Position numbers and translations under genes: made by a program
Part shown: positions 19,037 through 27,771 of the stretch, one piece after another
Position numbering within the stretch: the stretch's first letter is position 1
How the letters are laid out: each line of letters starts with the position of its first letter
Assembly (NCBI RefSeq): GCF_001641615.1
Contig: NZ_LRRU01000017.1
Location: 62,001 to 126,000, forward strand
Length of the DNA stretch: 64,000 bases
Reading direction: 5' to 3'
From: Pseudoalteromonas gelatinilytica
GTDB lineage: Bacteria; Pseudomonadota; Gammaproteobacteria; Enterobacterales; Alteromonadaceae
Notes under the pieces: model-generated
Told to the model about the DNA's origin: nothing
Databases searched by the model: none
What the model saw: the letters and a program-made list of their open reading frames with translations, nothing else

Positions 19037-19100
19037 TTTAGAAAGCAAAAAGCCTCGGTAAATACCGAGGCTTCTTTGAAAATTAGTGAGTAAACCAACC
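19037..19100 (-). repeat. Outlying, diverged copy of the rnpB 3' repeat
   Basis: Positions 19037-19060 are identical over 24 bp to 23506-23529, the terminator that directly follows RNase P RNA. The hairpin continues with the same stem and an inverted loop. Beyond it, the minus strand reads TTGG..TACTCACTAA, a diverged form of the RNA's 3' tail TTGGCTGACTCACCAA at the expected distance. The copy is about 4 kb from the tandem array. Confidence 0.75.
19045..19073 (-). terminator. Rho-independent terminator downstream of the M28 peptidase gene
   Basis: On the minus strand AGCCTCGGTA pairs with TACCGAGGCT and is followed by TTTTTGC. It is 81 bp after the M28 stop and is part of the outlying rnpB-type repeat. 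Confidence 0.85.
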
Positions 19101-19153
19101 CATTAACAGCTTCTATCAAAATAATTTAAAATAAATTTTTCAATATCTTAAGT

Positions 19154-21493
19154 TTAAATTTTCACTGACTGGCCAATAATAACGGCATCATTTATCACAA
19201 AAGGCTCTGGCATATATATTGAATCCCTTGCTTGAACATCATCTAGTCTCTCAAGCAAATCGAATGATGTTTCGAATACCTTTAATGATACCTCTGTATT
19301 TTTAGGAACAACGAGCTCTACACTTACTTTTTCATGAGAGTGAGTTAATACATACTTAAAGAAAAAGCCTTTTTTAATTTCTTTTACTGCTCCTGGTTCG
19401 CTACTGAAAGCTTGGCTATTAAATGCTTGGCCATTAACCGACAACTTACTTATAGGCATTTCGTTATTGCTGGCAAGTTGAATAATATTAACCTCTCGCT
19501 GTGGGCTAATTAATAACTCTAATTTTCGTGATTTATCGGTAAGTTCATCCTTTATAACTTCAACTTTAGCTGCCTTAACGTCGAGTTTGTCCGTTGCTTG
19601 GTAAAAGCGCACCTTTGTTCGCCTGCTTTGTGGATAGATCGATTCATCCCAAGTTGTTGCTGATGACTCTTTATCAAAAAACTGGTTTGTAAATGCATCT
19701 AGGGTACGATTGTAACTGATCATAAAGGCACTATCGGTATCTTGATCATAGACATAATTCACGCTATTTGGCTTTTTGCGTTCCTCTGTATAATCAGACT
19801 GAGCGACCGATATAACTAAAAAGAGTAGAGATAACATACTAAAAACAATGGCTAGTCTATTCCCTTTTGGGTAGTTGCAATAAATCGGTATCTGTAAAAT
19901 AAGCGTCATGCAGGTTAGTAGGGTGCCTATTACACTCATCTTTAGACCCAACCCAATAACAAGTAGAGGAATCAAAGGAGTCAAAAGCATAACTGAAGGT
20001 ATTACTAATAAAGTGCCCAACATGAGCGGCTTAGGTCGTTCAATCTGACTAAAAATATTTAATCCAAAGCAGGCTAGAGCTAAATAGAGTGGCAGAATAA
20101 AAAATCCTGCGCCAGGTAGCATAAGAGCAATCATTACATTCACGCATAGCCAAAGCACTATAGGGGCAACGAACAGGTTACTACTCGACAGTTTTTTATT
20201 AAACAATTGATAAATGAAAAGTGTTGTAGCGCAGGTGAAAGTGACAAAACAGGCTAAAATCCAATGACCATTATAAGTAAAGCCGTGTGGAATATCGGCA
20301 TACTGAGGAAAAAGCGACAATAGTAATTGCCAACCAAAATATCCTATAGAACCTGCGAGGGCCAATGATGTGAAAAGAGGCACAAAGCCAAGAGTCACCT
20401 GCTTAATCGTTAGCGAATTTTGTTTAAATCCGTAATAGCTGAGCAATACAAATAGCACTATCGCAAATAACACCATAGGCGTAACCCAAGAATTAGGGTA
20501 TATCACCATGTTTAAGCCAGGGAAGTTGAAATAAACCATGTCTTGTTCAGATTTCAACTGACTAAGATCTGCATACGCAAAGTAGTTGAGTGATGCCATC
20601 AAGTAGTCAGCTTGATGATTTAGGCTCTCCCTATCGATTCTTTCCCAAGAGTCTTGGACTGTATGATAATCGAAGTGATCATCGATAAAGGCAAAGTTTA
20701 AACCATCAATATCCGCTTGTTTTCTAAATACCGTTAAATCAGTCGAGTTGGGTAACAACTTATACAAGGCATACATCAAAGAATTAGCGACGGGTATGTT
20801 AATATCAGCTTCTCTAAACGCTTGGATAAGCCTTTTATTACCACCATTGGTTTCGATCAGCATATAGCTTGGCCCACCTGACCCTCTGGCTTCAAAATTA
20901 AGCACTAAGCCGATATCTTTCGCCCAAGGATGAAAATTAACAAAGGCACCAGCACCCAATAAGCCTTGCTCTTCTGCATCTGTCAAAACGATGATTATAT
21001 CGTTAGTTGGTTGTTTTCCATTGGCAAGAAAGGTACGAACAGCTTCGAGTATAGTTACCACACCACTCCCTGCGTCACTGGCACCTAAAGATGAGTGAGT
21101 ACCAGAGTCATAATGTGATACAAGTGCGAGAGCTTTCCCCTCAGTAGTACCCTTAATTTTAGTAATAATATTATTAGTATATGCAGCAACAGTTCTGCGA
21201 CCGTGGGTCGATAGGTGCTTGAAAGTTTCAACCTCTAAGCCAAGTGCTTCTAATTCATCCACTAAGTATTTACGCACTTTAGTATGAGCAGGTGCCCCGA
21301 CATAATGTGCCTCGGCACTGATAACTTTAAGATGCTTCAATGCATTTTGCTGGGAGAACTCTTTTTCATTGCCACTTTGGTAATTGTCCGCCGAAGGCAA
21401 TTGTGCAGAGAACGCCACAAAAATAGCCAGCACTATCATTAGCACAGAAAACAACCAAGTAAAATTTTTAGACGAATTCAGATTACTATTCAT
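19154..21493 (-). CDS. M28-family membrane-anchored zinc aminopeptidase
   Basis: A 779-residue protein: an N-terminal membrane anchor (11-30), an M28 peptidase domain at about 45-310, then about nine hydrophobic helices at 335-560 and a C-terminal soluble domain. Zinc-site residues are visible: His127 (SHYDS), Asp140 (GASDAGSG), Glu174/175 (TDAEEQG), Glu201 (NFEARG) and His277 (DYHTVQDS). This plan resembles the Fxna/ERMP1-like M28 proteins, with the catalytic domain facing the periplasm. It is divergent from an AraC regulator that probably controls it. Both genes lie between copies of an rnpB-derived repeat and look more AT-rich than the flanking core genes, consistent with later acquisition. 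Confidence 0.88.
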   Translation of the reverse strand: MNSNLNSSKNFTWLFSVLMIVLAIFVAFSAQLPSADNYQSGNEKEFSQQNALKHLKVISAEAHYVGAPAHTKVRKYLVDELEALGLEVETFKHLSTHGRRTVAAYTNNIITKIKGTTEGKALALVSHYDSGTHSSLGASDAGSGVVTILEAVRTFLANGKQPTNDIIIVLTDAEEQGLLGAGAFVNFHPWAKDIGLVLNFEARGSGGPSYMLIETNGGNKRLIQAFREADINIPVANSLMYALYKLLPNSTDLTVFRKQADIDGLNFAFIDDHFDYHTVQDSWERIDRESLNHQADYLMASLNYFAYADLSQLKSEQDMVYFNFPGLNMVIYPNSWVTPMVLFAIVLFVLLSYYGFKQNSLTIKQVTLGFVPLFTSLALAGSIGYFGWQLLLSLFPQYADIPHGFTYNGHWILACFVTFTCATTLFIYQLFNKKLSSSNLFVAPIVLWLCVNVMIALMLPGAGFFILPLYLALACFGLNIFSQIERPKPLMLGTLLVIPSVMLLTPLIPLLVIGLGLKMSVIGTLLTCMTLILQIPIYCNYPKGNRLAIVFSMLSLLFLVISVAQSDYTEERKKPNSVNYVYDQDTDSAFMISYNRTLDAFTNQFFDKESSATTWDESIYPQSRRTKVRFYQATDKLDVKAAKVEVIKDELTDKSRKLELLISPQREVNIIQLASNNEMPISKLSVNGQAFNSQAFSSEPGAVKEIKKGFFFKYVLTHSHEKVSVELVVPKNTEVSLKVFETSFDLLERLDDVQARDSIYMPEPFVINDAVIIGQSVKI

Positions 21494-21709
21494 TAATTAT
21501 CACACTTTTATTTTAAATACAGCTCAGTTATCTTATAAAGGTGAAGTAAAATACTCGACCGTTTCAATCGGCAAACACCAAGAAAATTCACTTTAAAAAC
21601 AAAGTGTTGAACCACCCCGATAAATTCAGACCTTAGTAACTATTTATAAACGACACAAAATGAGCATTAATCAAACAGGCATTAGAATGCATAAGCGTGC
21701 TGAACTACG

Positions 21710-22924
21710 ATGAAGCTAATAACCATAATTTTATGTCTAGCTATTGCCGTTGGCTGCTTTATGATTGCAAGAGCAATAGTAAGTACGCACCAAAATAGTA
21801 AAGCCAAAGCCATGTTTACGATGATGATGCTAGGCTTTATTAGCCTGCTGCTGGAGCTTGCTTTATTCGAAGAAAATATAAGGGAGTGGAAAGTATACGT
21901 TCTCTCTTTCTCTGGGCCTTTGTCAGCCTCTATTCCGATATTTTTTTATTTATTTTTTAAATCATCCGTTAGGCTTAACAGTGAATTCAATAAGAATGAC
22001 TTAAAGCATTTATTGTTACCATTGATTTACCTTGCACTTATGCTGCCTTATAACGTACTTGATTATCAAGAAAAAATAGAATTTTTAGATAATACGAACA
22101 GATCCTGGCTACTTTCAATGACGCCAATGCGCTTTACTCGTTTTGGGATTATCGCGACTATTGGAGTCTTCTATTTCCAATTAATCTGGCGGGAGCTAAA
22201 CACCAAACTAAATCAAAAGAAAACGGATGTGCTTAGGGAAATTACCAAGTTAAAAACTGCACTTATTAGTATGTGTGTGTGCATTTCCCTCGTATTTGTT
22301 TTTTTCCTTATCAGGCTGCCAGGTGAATTCACTTGGGCTTTATCTATAGTCACCATTGCCATGCTTATTCTGGCAATTATTATCTATGAATACCTACCAA
22401 TTTGGGGACACCCATGGTCACAAGCTTCTACAAACAAGTCATATAAAGAACATCACAACATCAATGACTTTCAATCAACGGAACAAGGCTCGAAACTAAA
22501 TAAACCATACCGTTCTTCAGTAACAAATAAAAAGGCATCTGAGGTTATTTGTGATTTAACAGCCCTGCTGGAAACCGGAATTTATAAAGATGCAACCATT
22601 TCATTAAAGCTACTTGCGTCAAAGCTTAACCTAACTACGCACCACTTATCACAAATAATTAATCAGCAAACTCAAGGGAACTATTATGAGTTAGTAAACA
22701 TGTTTAGAATAACGGAAGCCAAGCGCCTTTTAAGTGAAACTGACATGGCAATAATCGATATTGCATATGAGGTAGGCTTTAATAGTAAATCTTCATTTTA
22801 TACCGAATTTAAGAAACATTCTGACCAAACACCTGGGCAATATAAAAAATTAGTTCGCTCCCAAAAAGCAGGCGAAGGCTCCATTAAAAAAAGTGCTAAT
22901 CAAACTATTGAGCTCAAAAACTAG
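21710..22924 (+). CDS. AraC-family regulator with an N-terminal membrane sensor domain
   Basis: A 404-residue regulator. About seven hydrophobic helices fill residues 1-235, and the C-terminal part (about 285-385) is an AraC/XylS double helix-turn-helix: LKLLASKLNLTTHHLSQIINQ, then IDIAYEVGFNSKSSFYTEFKKHSDQTPGQYKK. This layout is common in marine gammaproteobacteria, where the membrane part is thought to sense an external or envelope signal. It is divergent from the M28 peptidase, with a 216-bp shared region. The ATG lacks a clear ribosome site, so the start is less certain than the frame. Confidence 0.85.
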   Translation: MKLITIILCLAIAVGCFMIARAIVSTHQNSKAKAMFTMMMLGFISLLLELALFEENIREWKVYVLSFSGPLSASIPIFFYLFFKSSVRLNSEFNKNDLKHLLLPLIYLALMLPYNVLDYQEKIEFLDNTNRSWLLSMTPMRFTRFGIIATIGVFYFQLIWRELNTKLNQKKTDVLREITKLKTALISMCVCISLVFVFFLIRLPGEFTWALSIVTIAMLILAIIIYEYLPIWGHPWSQASTNKSYKEHHNINDFQSTEQGSKLNKPYRSSVTNKKASEVICDLTALLETGIYKDATISLKLLASKLNLTTHHLSQIINQQTQGNYYELVNMFRITEAKRLLSETDMAIIDIAYEVGFNSKSSFYTEFKKHSDQTPGQYKKLVRSQKAGEGSIKKSANQTIELKN

Positions 22925-23082
22925 ATCAGCCTTCTATATTGTGAGTAGTAAATGGTTTGAAATAATTTCTATGATTTCATAGATATCAGCCGTAAGTTTA
23001 TTAACAACGACTTCTCATAACTCCTCATTTTGAATATGTCTGGAGAATCGAGCTCAGTCTCAAATAGCAAAGCATGCAGATA
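22925..23082. other. Gap after the AraC gene
   Basis: AT-rich sequence with no gene or good hairpin that I can support. It separates the AraC stop from the last unit of the rnpB repeat array. Confidence 0.5.
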
Positions 23083-23113
23083 GCAAAAAGCCCCGCATCG
23101 CTGCGAGGCTTTT
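23083..23113 (-). terminator. Repeat terminator T1 (most distal)
   Basis: Minus strand: AAGCCTCGCAG...GCGGGGCTTTTTGC, an imperfect stem followed by a T run. Confidence 0.8.
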
Positions 23114-23194
23114 ATATAATTTGGTGAGTCAGCCAGTAAGCCGCTGTTTTGTATGAGCGGAGTGGATTTTCTTAATTTTGTGTCTATGCAATAA

Positions 23195-23226
23195 GCAAAA
23201 AGCCCCGCATTGCTGCGAGGCTTTTT
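23195..23226 (-). terminator. Repeat terminator T2
   Basis: Nearly the same hairpin as T1, 112 bp closer to rnpB, ending in GGGGCTTTTTGC. Confidence 0.8.
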
Positions 23227-23297
23227 ATGTAATTTGGTGAGTCAGCCAATAAGCCGCTGTTTTATATGCGCGGAGTGAATTTTCTTTGCCCCAAAAA

Positions 23298-23329
23298 GCA
23301 AAAAGCCCGTAGCATTCACTACGGGCTTT
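23298..23329 (-). terminator. Repeat terminator T3
   Basis: Stem AAAGCCCGTAG/CTACGGGCTTT with loop TGAATG on the minus strand, then TTGC. The stem bases differ from T1 and T2 but pairing is kept. Confidence 0.82.
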
Positions 23330-23400
23330 AATCTAATTTGGTGAGTCAGCCAGTAAGCCGCTGTTTTATATGCGCGGAGTGGATTTTCTCCGCCTAAAAA

Positions 23401-23433
23401 GCAAAAAGCCCACAGTTTTCACTGTGGGCTTTC
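23401..23433 (-). terminator. Repeat terminator T4
   Basis: Stem AAAGCCCACAGT/ACTGTGGGCTTT on the minus strand with loop GAAA, followed by TTGC. Again the stem is covariant with those of the other units. Confidence 0.82.
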
Positions 23434-23513
23434 TTTAATTTGATGAGTCAGCCAATAAGCCGCTGTTTTGTATGAGCGGAGTGGGTTTTCTTAATTACGT
23501 AAAGGTTTAGAAA

Positions 23514-23542
23514 GCAAAAAGCCTCGGTATTTACCGAGGCTC
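23514..23542 (-). terminator. Terminator T5, the first terminator after RNase P RNA
   Basis: Stem GAGCCTCGGTA/TACCGAGGCTT on the minus strand, followed by TTTTGC. It lies about 10 bp beyond the mature RNA's 3' end and matches the outlying copy at 19045-19073. Confidence 0.88.
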
Positions 23543-23552
23543 TTGAGTAATT

Positions 23553-23902
<350 letters not shown>

Positions 23903-23909
23903 GGCGCGC

Positions 23910-23915
23910 AGTATA
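23910..23915 (-). promoter_or_regulatory. -10 box of the rnpB promoter with a GC-rich discriminator
   Basis: TATACT on the minus strand is followed by GCGCGCC and then the inferred RNA 5' end at 23902. A GC-rich discriminator is typical of stringently controlled stable-RNA promoters. The -35 element is not obvious. Confidence 0.65.
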
Positions 23916-23945
23916 CCTGAGCGCGCACGTCTATGCAGTAAAGAA

Positions 23946-24803
23946 TTAGCCTTTTTCGTCAATAATTGCTTTATAAAGTGCGTTTTTCTTCAAACCAAAA
24001 TACTCAGCCACAACACCACAAGCTTTTTTCAGTGGCATTTCGGCCTCGAGTAAACCGAGCATGCGGCGCGCATCTTCTGGAATATCGTCACTTTGCTTCG
24101 CTTTACCCGGTAGCATCAATACGATTTCACCGCGTTGCTTAGTTGGATCATCCGTTAAAAACTGTTTTAACTCGGCAACCGTACCATTGAAAAAGGTTTC
24201 GAAAGTTTTAGTCAGTTCTTTAGCAAACACTACTAGCTGTTCTGCACCGAGTGCTTCTTCTAAATCATCAAGGCTCGCCATGATACGGTGGGTACTTTCA
24301 TACATGATGCTAGTAATACCTGAGTTTACCGCTTCGATAAAAAAGCTCTGTCTTGCTTTACTCTTTGCTGGTGTAAAACCAATAAACTGAAAACGATCAG
24401 TCGGCAAACCAGAACAGCACACAGCGGTAATTGCAGCACATGCTCCCGGCACCGGAGTAACATGCGCGCCTTGTTCACGGCATAAATTAACCACCGCATA
24501 ACCTGGGTCGCTAATCAGTGGCGTACCGGCGTCAGAGACCAGCGCAATATTCATTCCTTGCTCTAACCAATCAACAATCTGTTGCGCTTTTTGTTTCTCG
24601 TTATGGTCATGTAAAGCAAAGGTTTTTGCTTTGATATTAAAATGGCTTAACAACTTTCCTGTGTGACGAGTATCTTCAGCGGCTATTAAGTCAACCTCAG
24701 ATAGGGTTTGGATGGCACGCTGGCTGATGTCATCAAAGTTACCAATAGGCGTGGCAACAATGTAAAGAGTGCCGATTTTATCTGAATTGTCCTCATTTAA
24801 CAT
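23946..24803 (-). CDS. rsmI: 16S rRNA (cytidine-1402-2'-O)-methyltransferase RsmI
   Basis: A 285-residue SAM-dependent methyltransferase of the tetrapyrrole-methylase fold that 2'-O-methylates C1402 in the decoding centre of 16S rRNA. Visible signatures are LYIVATPIGNFDDIS, AAEDTRHTGKLL, LVSDAGTPLISDPGY and VPGACAAITA. The C-terminal part carries the small RsmI helical domain. An AGGAGA site precedes the ATG. It is divergent from lpoA and upstream of rnpB, the standard gammaproteobacterial neighbourhood. Confidence 0.96.
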   Translation of the reverse strand: MLNEDNSDKIGTLYIVATPIGNFDDISQRAIQTLSEVDLIAAEDTRHTGKLLSHFNIKAKTFALHDHNEKQKAQQIVDWLEQGMNIALVSDAGTPLISDPGYAVVNLCREQGAHVTPVPGACAAITAVCCSGLPTDRFQFIGFTPAKSKARQSFFIEAVNSGITSIMYESTHRIMASLDDLEEALGAEQLVVFAKELTKTFETFFNGTVAELKQFLTDDPTKQRGEIVLMLPGKAKQSDDIPEDARRMLGLLEAEMPLKKACGVVAEYFGLKKNALYKAIIDEKG

Positions 24804-24864
24804 TGAGGTCTCCTGCGTCAGTCAGTAATATAAGCAAATCGCGTTAACGTATCGGGAAATCATT

Positions 24865-26742
24865 GTGCGACTTAAACTTGTTAGTCTATTAATTGTATTG
24901 TCAGGGTTATCGGCTTGTAGCACAACCGAAAAACCTCGAAATAGTGCAGAAAATCAATCGAGCCAATCGAGTATTGCGCTATCACAGCTAACCGACGCAC
25001 AATCTATGTACCAAGCGGCGCTAAATCGACAAGGCGCCGATAAAATCCAGCTTTTATACACTGCACGTGATGCAGCAATTAGTGAAGAACGTTGGCCGCT
25101 ACTCGAAAAAATTTGCCTTGAGCTTGAAGCGACTCCTAGTGTCGACCAAATTCAAAACAAGCTTTACATTGCCCTTGCGCAAGAGCATCAAGGCAAAAGC
25201 GACTTAGCTTTAGCTCAGTTACAACAACTAGAGCCACAATTGAGCCAACCTGAGCATCAAGCTTGGCACCAATACTTAACTGCGCGCGTTTATGCCTCGC
25301 AAGGTATGCCAAAACAAGCGATGCCTTTTTTCTTTAAAGCATCAACCCTTAGCAGCGAAAATAACTTTACCGTTGCGAATTTAAACAAAGATTTATGGCA
25401 AAGCTTAACCCAGCTTTCATCTTATGCACTTGAGCGCTTTAATCGTGGTTCTGTAGTGCAGCAAGGTTGGGTTAACCTAGCGCTTTATCATCAAGTGTAT
25501 TTAGGTGCGCCTGTTGAGCTTCATCAAGCAATGAATAACTGGCTGCGTCGCTACCCGGGCCACCCAGCTGCTGAAATACTACCAAAAAAAGTAACGGAGC
25601 TAGTACAAATTGAGCCATTAAATGTAAATCGTTTAGCTGTGCTTATTCCTCAATCTGGCGCTAATGAACGTTTAGGTGATGCCTTAAAAGCCGGTGTGCT
25701 TGCGGCCCTAGATGGACAGTCATTAGAGCAAACATTATTTATTGATGAGTCGCTATCAGCCGCTGAAATTTCACTTAAGCTCAGTGAGTTTAATGCTGAT
25801 TTTGTTATTGGCCCACTACTAAAAAGCAATATCGAAAAGCTGACTAGTGCACAAACACTGGTTGATTACCCGGTAATGCATTTAAACACCTTCGATGGTG
25901 AGCGCATTTCACAGCAGCACTTTTTCTTTGCTTTAAGTCCTGAGCATGAAGTTCAGCAAGCGTTAGAGCGGTTTTTAACAGCGGGCTATCAAAAGCCGAT
26001 GCTATTGGCCCCAAATAACAGTAATGGGCAACGCTTAGTTGAATACTTCAATACACAATGGCAACGTTACAGCGAAGTAAAACCGCAAATTGGCTTTTAC
26101 GCTGGCAAAGAAGATATGCCAAAAACCATTACGGGCTTATTAGAAGTAGACCAAAGTAAAGAGCGCATCAATGTAGTTAAGTCTTTATTTAAGCAAGAAG
26201 TTGAAAGCGAAACTCGCTCTCGCAGCGATGTTGATGTGATTTATATTTTAGGTGATGCAACCGAAACGCGCTTAATCAAACCTTATTTAGACGTTAACGT
26301 GAGTACTTTTGCTGAGCGTATTCCGCTTTATGCCAGCTCAAAAAGCCACAGTAAACAAATTGATAGAACCGATAAAGGCGATTTAGATGGCCTTTATTTT
26401 ACGGAACTACCTTGGATGCTAGACGGTCAAATCTCACAACATAATTTACGCCAGCAGTACGAAAGTTTATGGCCTGAGAATGCCGATATAAGCCAACGTT
26501 TATTCGCTATGGCATTCGATGCAGCCAGCATGCTCGGTGATGTAAAACAACTGAGCATGGTACAAGGCAAACGCTTTAACGGTATTAGTGGGCAGTTAAG
26601 CATTGCCAGCAATGGTTACGTTACTCGTTCTTTGGATTGGGCGCAGTATAAAGACAAGCAAATCATTGCGGTTGATTTGGCAACGGAGCAGCCAATCCCA
26701 CTATTTATGCAATCTGCTATTGGCATCAATGCCGCCGAGTAA
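24865..26742 (+). CDS. lpoA: Penicillin-binding protein activator LpoA
   Basis: A 625-residue outer-membrane lipoprotein that activates the peptidoglycan synthase PBP1A from outside the sacculus. The signal peptide ends in a lipobox, LSGLSAC. The N-terminal half is helical and TPR-like (AQEHQGKSDLALAQLQQLEP), and the C-terminal half is a periplasmic-binding-like fold (AVLIPQSGANERLGDALKAG). The start is a GTG (24865) with a weak GGGA site. It begins the lpoA-yraN-diaA-dolP cluster found in E. coli. Confidence 0.94.
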   Translation: MRLKLVSLLIVLSGLSACSTTEKPRNSAENQSSQSSIALSQLTDAQSMYQAALNRQGADKIQLLYTARDAAISEERWPLLEKICLELEATPSVDQIQNKLYIALAQEHQGKSDLALAQLQQLEPQLSQPEHQAWHQYLTARVYASQGMPKQAMPFFFKASTLSSENNFTVANLNKDLWQSLTQLSSYALERFNRGSVVQQGWVNLALYHQVYLGAPVELHQAMNNWLRRYPGHPAAEILPKKVTELVQIEPLNVNRLAVLIPQSGANERLGDALKAGVLAALDGQSLEQTLFIDESLSAAEISLKLSEFNADFVIGPLLKSNIEKLTSAQTLVDYPVMHLNTFDGERISQQHFFFALSPEHEVQQALERFLTAGYQKPMLLAPNNSNGQRLVEYFNTQWQRYSEVKPQIGFYAGKEDMPKTITGLLEVDQSKERINVVKSLFKQEVESETRSRSDVDVIYILGDATETRLIKPYLDVNVSTFAERIPLYASSKSHSKQIDRTDKGDLDGLYFTELPWMLDGQISQHNLRQQYESLWPENADISQRLFAMAFDAASMLGDVKQLSMVQGKRFNGISGQLSIASNGYVTRSLDWAQYKDKQIIAVDLATEQPIPLFMQSAIGINAAE

Positions 26743-26779
26743 ACCGTTTAGAATGTGGTATTAGCTCAAGGATGAAGCT

Positions 26780-27151
26780 ATGTCGTGGTTTAAGCAATTG
26801 TGGCAAAATAGCCGCGAAAAAGGCCTGTATTACGAACATCAGGCAGAACAGTATTTAATACAACATGGCTTAAAAGCCATTGAGCGCAATTACTTATGCA
26901 AGTACGGCGAGCTCGACCTAATAATGCGCGACGGGCAAACATTGGTTTTTGTAGAAGTAAAATTTAGAAAAAACGCCCTGCGTGGTGGTGCAAACTATGC
27001 GCTCAGCAAACAAAAGCAGCAACGATTAAGGCGTACTATTAGCCATTATCTTGCCGAGAAAAAGATCTCAAACCAGGCAATGCGGATAGATTATGTTGCT
27101 ATTACAGGAGAGCTTAACAGCACCCTAAACTGGTTTAAAAATGTTTACTAA
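26780..27151 (+). CDS. yraN: YraN family putative endonuclease
   Basis: A 123-residue UPF0102/YraN protein with a PD-(D/E)XK-like nuclease fold: GELDLIMRDGQTLVFVEVKFRK carries the E-D-ExK pattern. The first part (EKGLYYEHQAEQYLIQHGLKAIERNY) is the typical family N-terminus. It sits between lpoA and diaA as in E. coli. Its biological role is not established. Confidence 0.93.
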   Translation: MSWFKQLWQNSREKGLYYEHQAEQYLIQHGLKAIERNYLCKYGELDLIMRDGQTLVFVEVKFRKNALRGGANYALSKQKQQRLRRTISHYLAEKKISNQAMRIDYVAITGELNSTLNWFKNVY

Positions 27152-27183
27152 CGCCGTTTGGCGTCGGCTTAATTTGGTAGGTT

Positions 27184-27771
27184 ATGCAAGAAACAATTAA
27201 AAAAATCTTTACCGAAAATATTCAGGTTCAAATAGCAGCGGGTGAAGTGTTGCCAAGTGCACTTGAGTCAGCAGCGTTCACCATTGCACAAAGCCTTATT
27301 AACGGCAATAAATTGCTCTGTTGTGGCACCCCAAGCTGTCATATGTTGGCACAGCACATGGCAGGGCTATTAATTAACTTTTATGAAACCGAGCGCCCTT
27401 GCCTACCCGCTGTTGCGCTCGCACAAGAGCAAGTTAACTTAGGTGCAATTGCAAACAATGATGAGCACGAAACTTTTGCAAGACAAATTCGTGCATTTGC
27501 ACAGCAAGGCGATCTTTTACTAGCAATTGCCGTGAATGGTAATGAAAAGCAAATTATCTCAGCGGTCGAAGCGGCGCTAACCCGTGATATGAAAGTGATT
27601 GTGCTTGTTGGCGATGATGGTGGTGAATTAGTTGGCTTACTTGGCCCAAATGACGTTGAAATTCGTGTGCCATCAAAACGCCCAAGCCGCATTGTTGAGT
27701 CGCATTTAGTGAATTTACACTGCCTAAGTGAGCTTATCGATTTAACCTTATTCCCACAGGAAGAAAATTAA
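27184..27771 (+). CDS. diaA: DnaA initiator-associating protein DiaA
   Basis: A 195-residue SIS-domain protein similar along its full length to E. coli DiaA, which binds DnaA as a tetramer and promotes timely replication initiation. Shared segments include MQETIKKIFTENIQVQIAAGE, NGNKLLCCG, RDMKVIVLVGDDGGELVGLLGP and EIRVPSKRPSRIVE. The loop that in GmhA and DiaA reads GNGTSAANAQH is GTPSCHMLAQH here, so phosphosugar isomerase activity is unlikely. The stop codon overlaps the dolP start by one base. Confidence 0.92.
   Translation: MQETIKKIFTENIQVQIAAGEVLPSALESAAFTIAQSLINGNKLLCCGTPSCHMLAQHMAGLLINFYETERPCLPAVALAQEQVNLGAIANNDEHETFARQIRAFAQQGDLLLAIAVNGNEKQIISAVEAALTRDMKVIVLVGDDGGELVGLLGPNDVEIRVPSKRPSRIVESHLVNLHCLSELIDLTLFPQEEN

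Larger units (their letters stand above)
18841..19153. other. Gap without genes: hypothetical-gene promoter and an outlying rnpB-type repeat
   Basis: The right half holds a diverged copy of the rnpB 3' repeat and its terminator, described separately. The left half is AT-rich and probably carries the promoter of the 173-residue gene. I see no further gene here; the open frame through it on the minus strand lacks a plausible start. Confidence 0.6.
23083..23552 (-). repeat. Tandem rnpB 3' repeats: four units of about 103-113 bp
   Basis: Downstream of RNase P RNA, a unit is repeated in tandem. Each unit, on the minus strand, contains a variable spacer, a GAAAA(T/C)CCACTCCGC-like block, AAAACAGCGG, a copy of the RNA's 3' tail (CTTA(C/T)TGGCTGACTCA) and a terminator hairpin. 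The conserved TGA-containing tail lies at 23129, 23242, 23346 and 23448, and in rnpB itself at 23560, giving steps of 113, 104, 102 and 112 bp. Terminator stems differ between units but all end in GGCTTTTTGC. From memory, Escherichia coli rnpB is followed by comparable repeats of about 113 bp with terminators, so this is a parallel arrangement in another order. Confidence 0.9.

Noticed and set aside
18841..19119. N-terminal extension of the 173-residue protein to 266 residues
   Set aside because: The extension runs through a terminator and AT-rich spacer; a good ribosome site supports the internal ATG.
23083..23552. CRISPR-like array (regular repeats)
   Set aside because: Units are 100 bp or longer, consist of terminators and rnpB tails, lack variable spacers of constant length between short repeats, and no cas gene is nearby.
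27184..27771. GmhA (sedoheptulose-7-phosphate isomerase)
   Set aside because: Sequence and position between yraN and dolP match DiaA, and the isomerase loop is altered.
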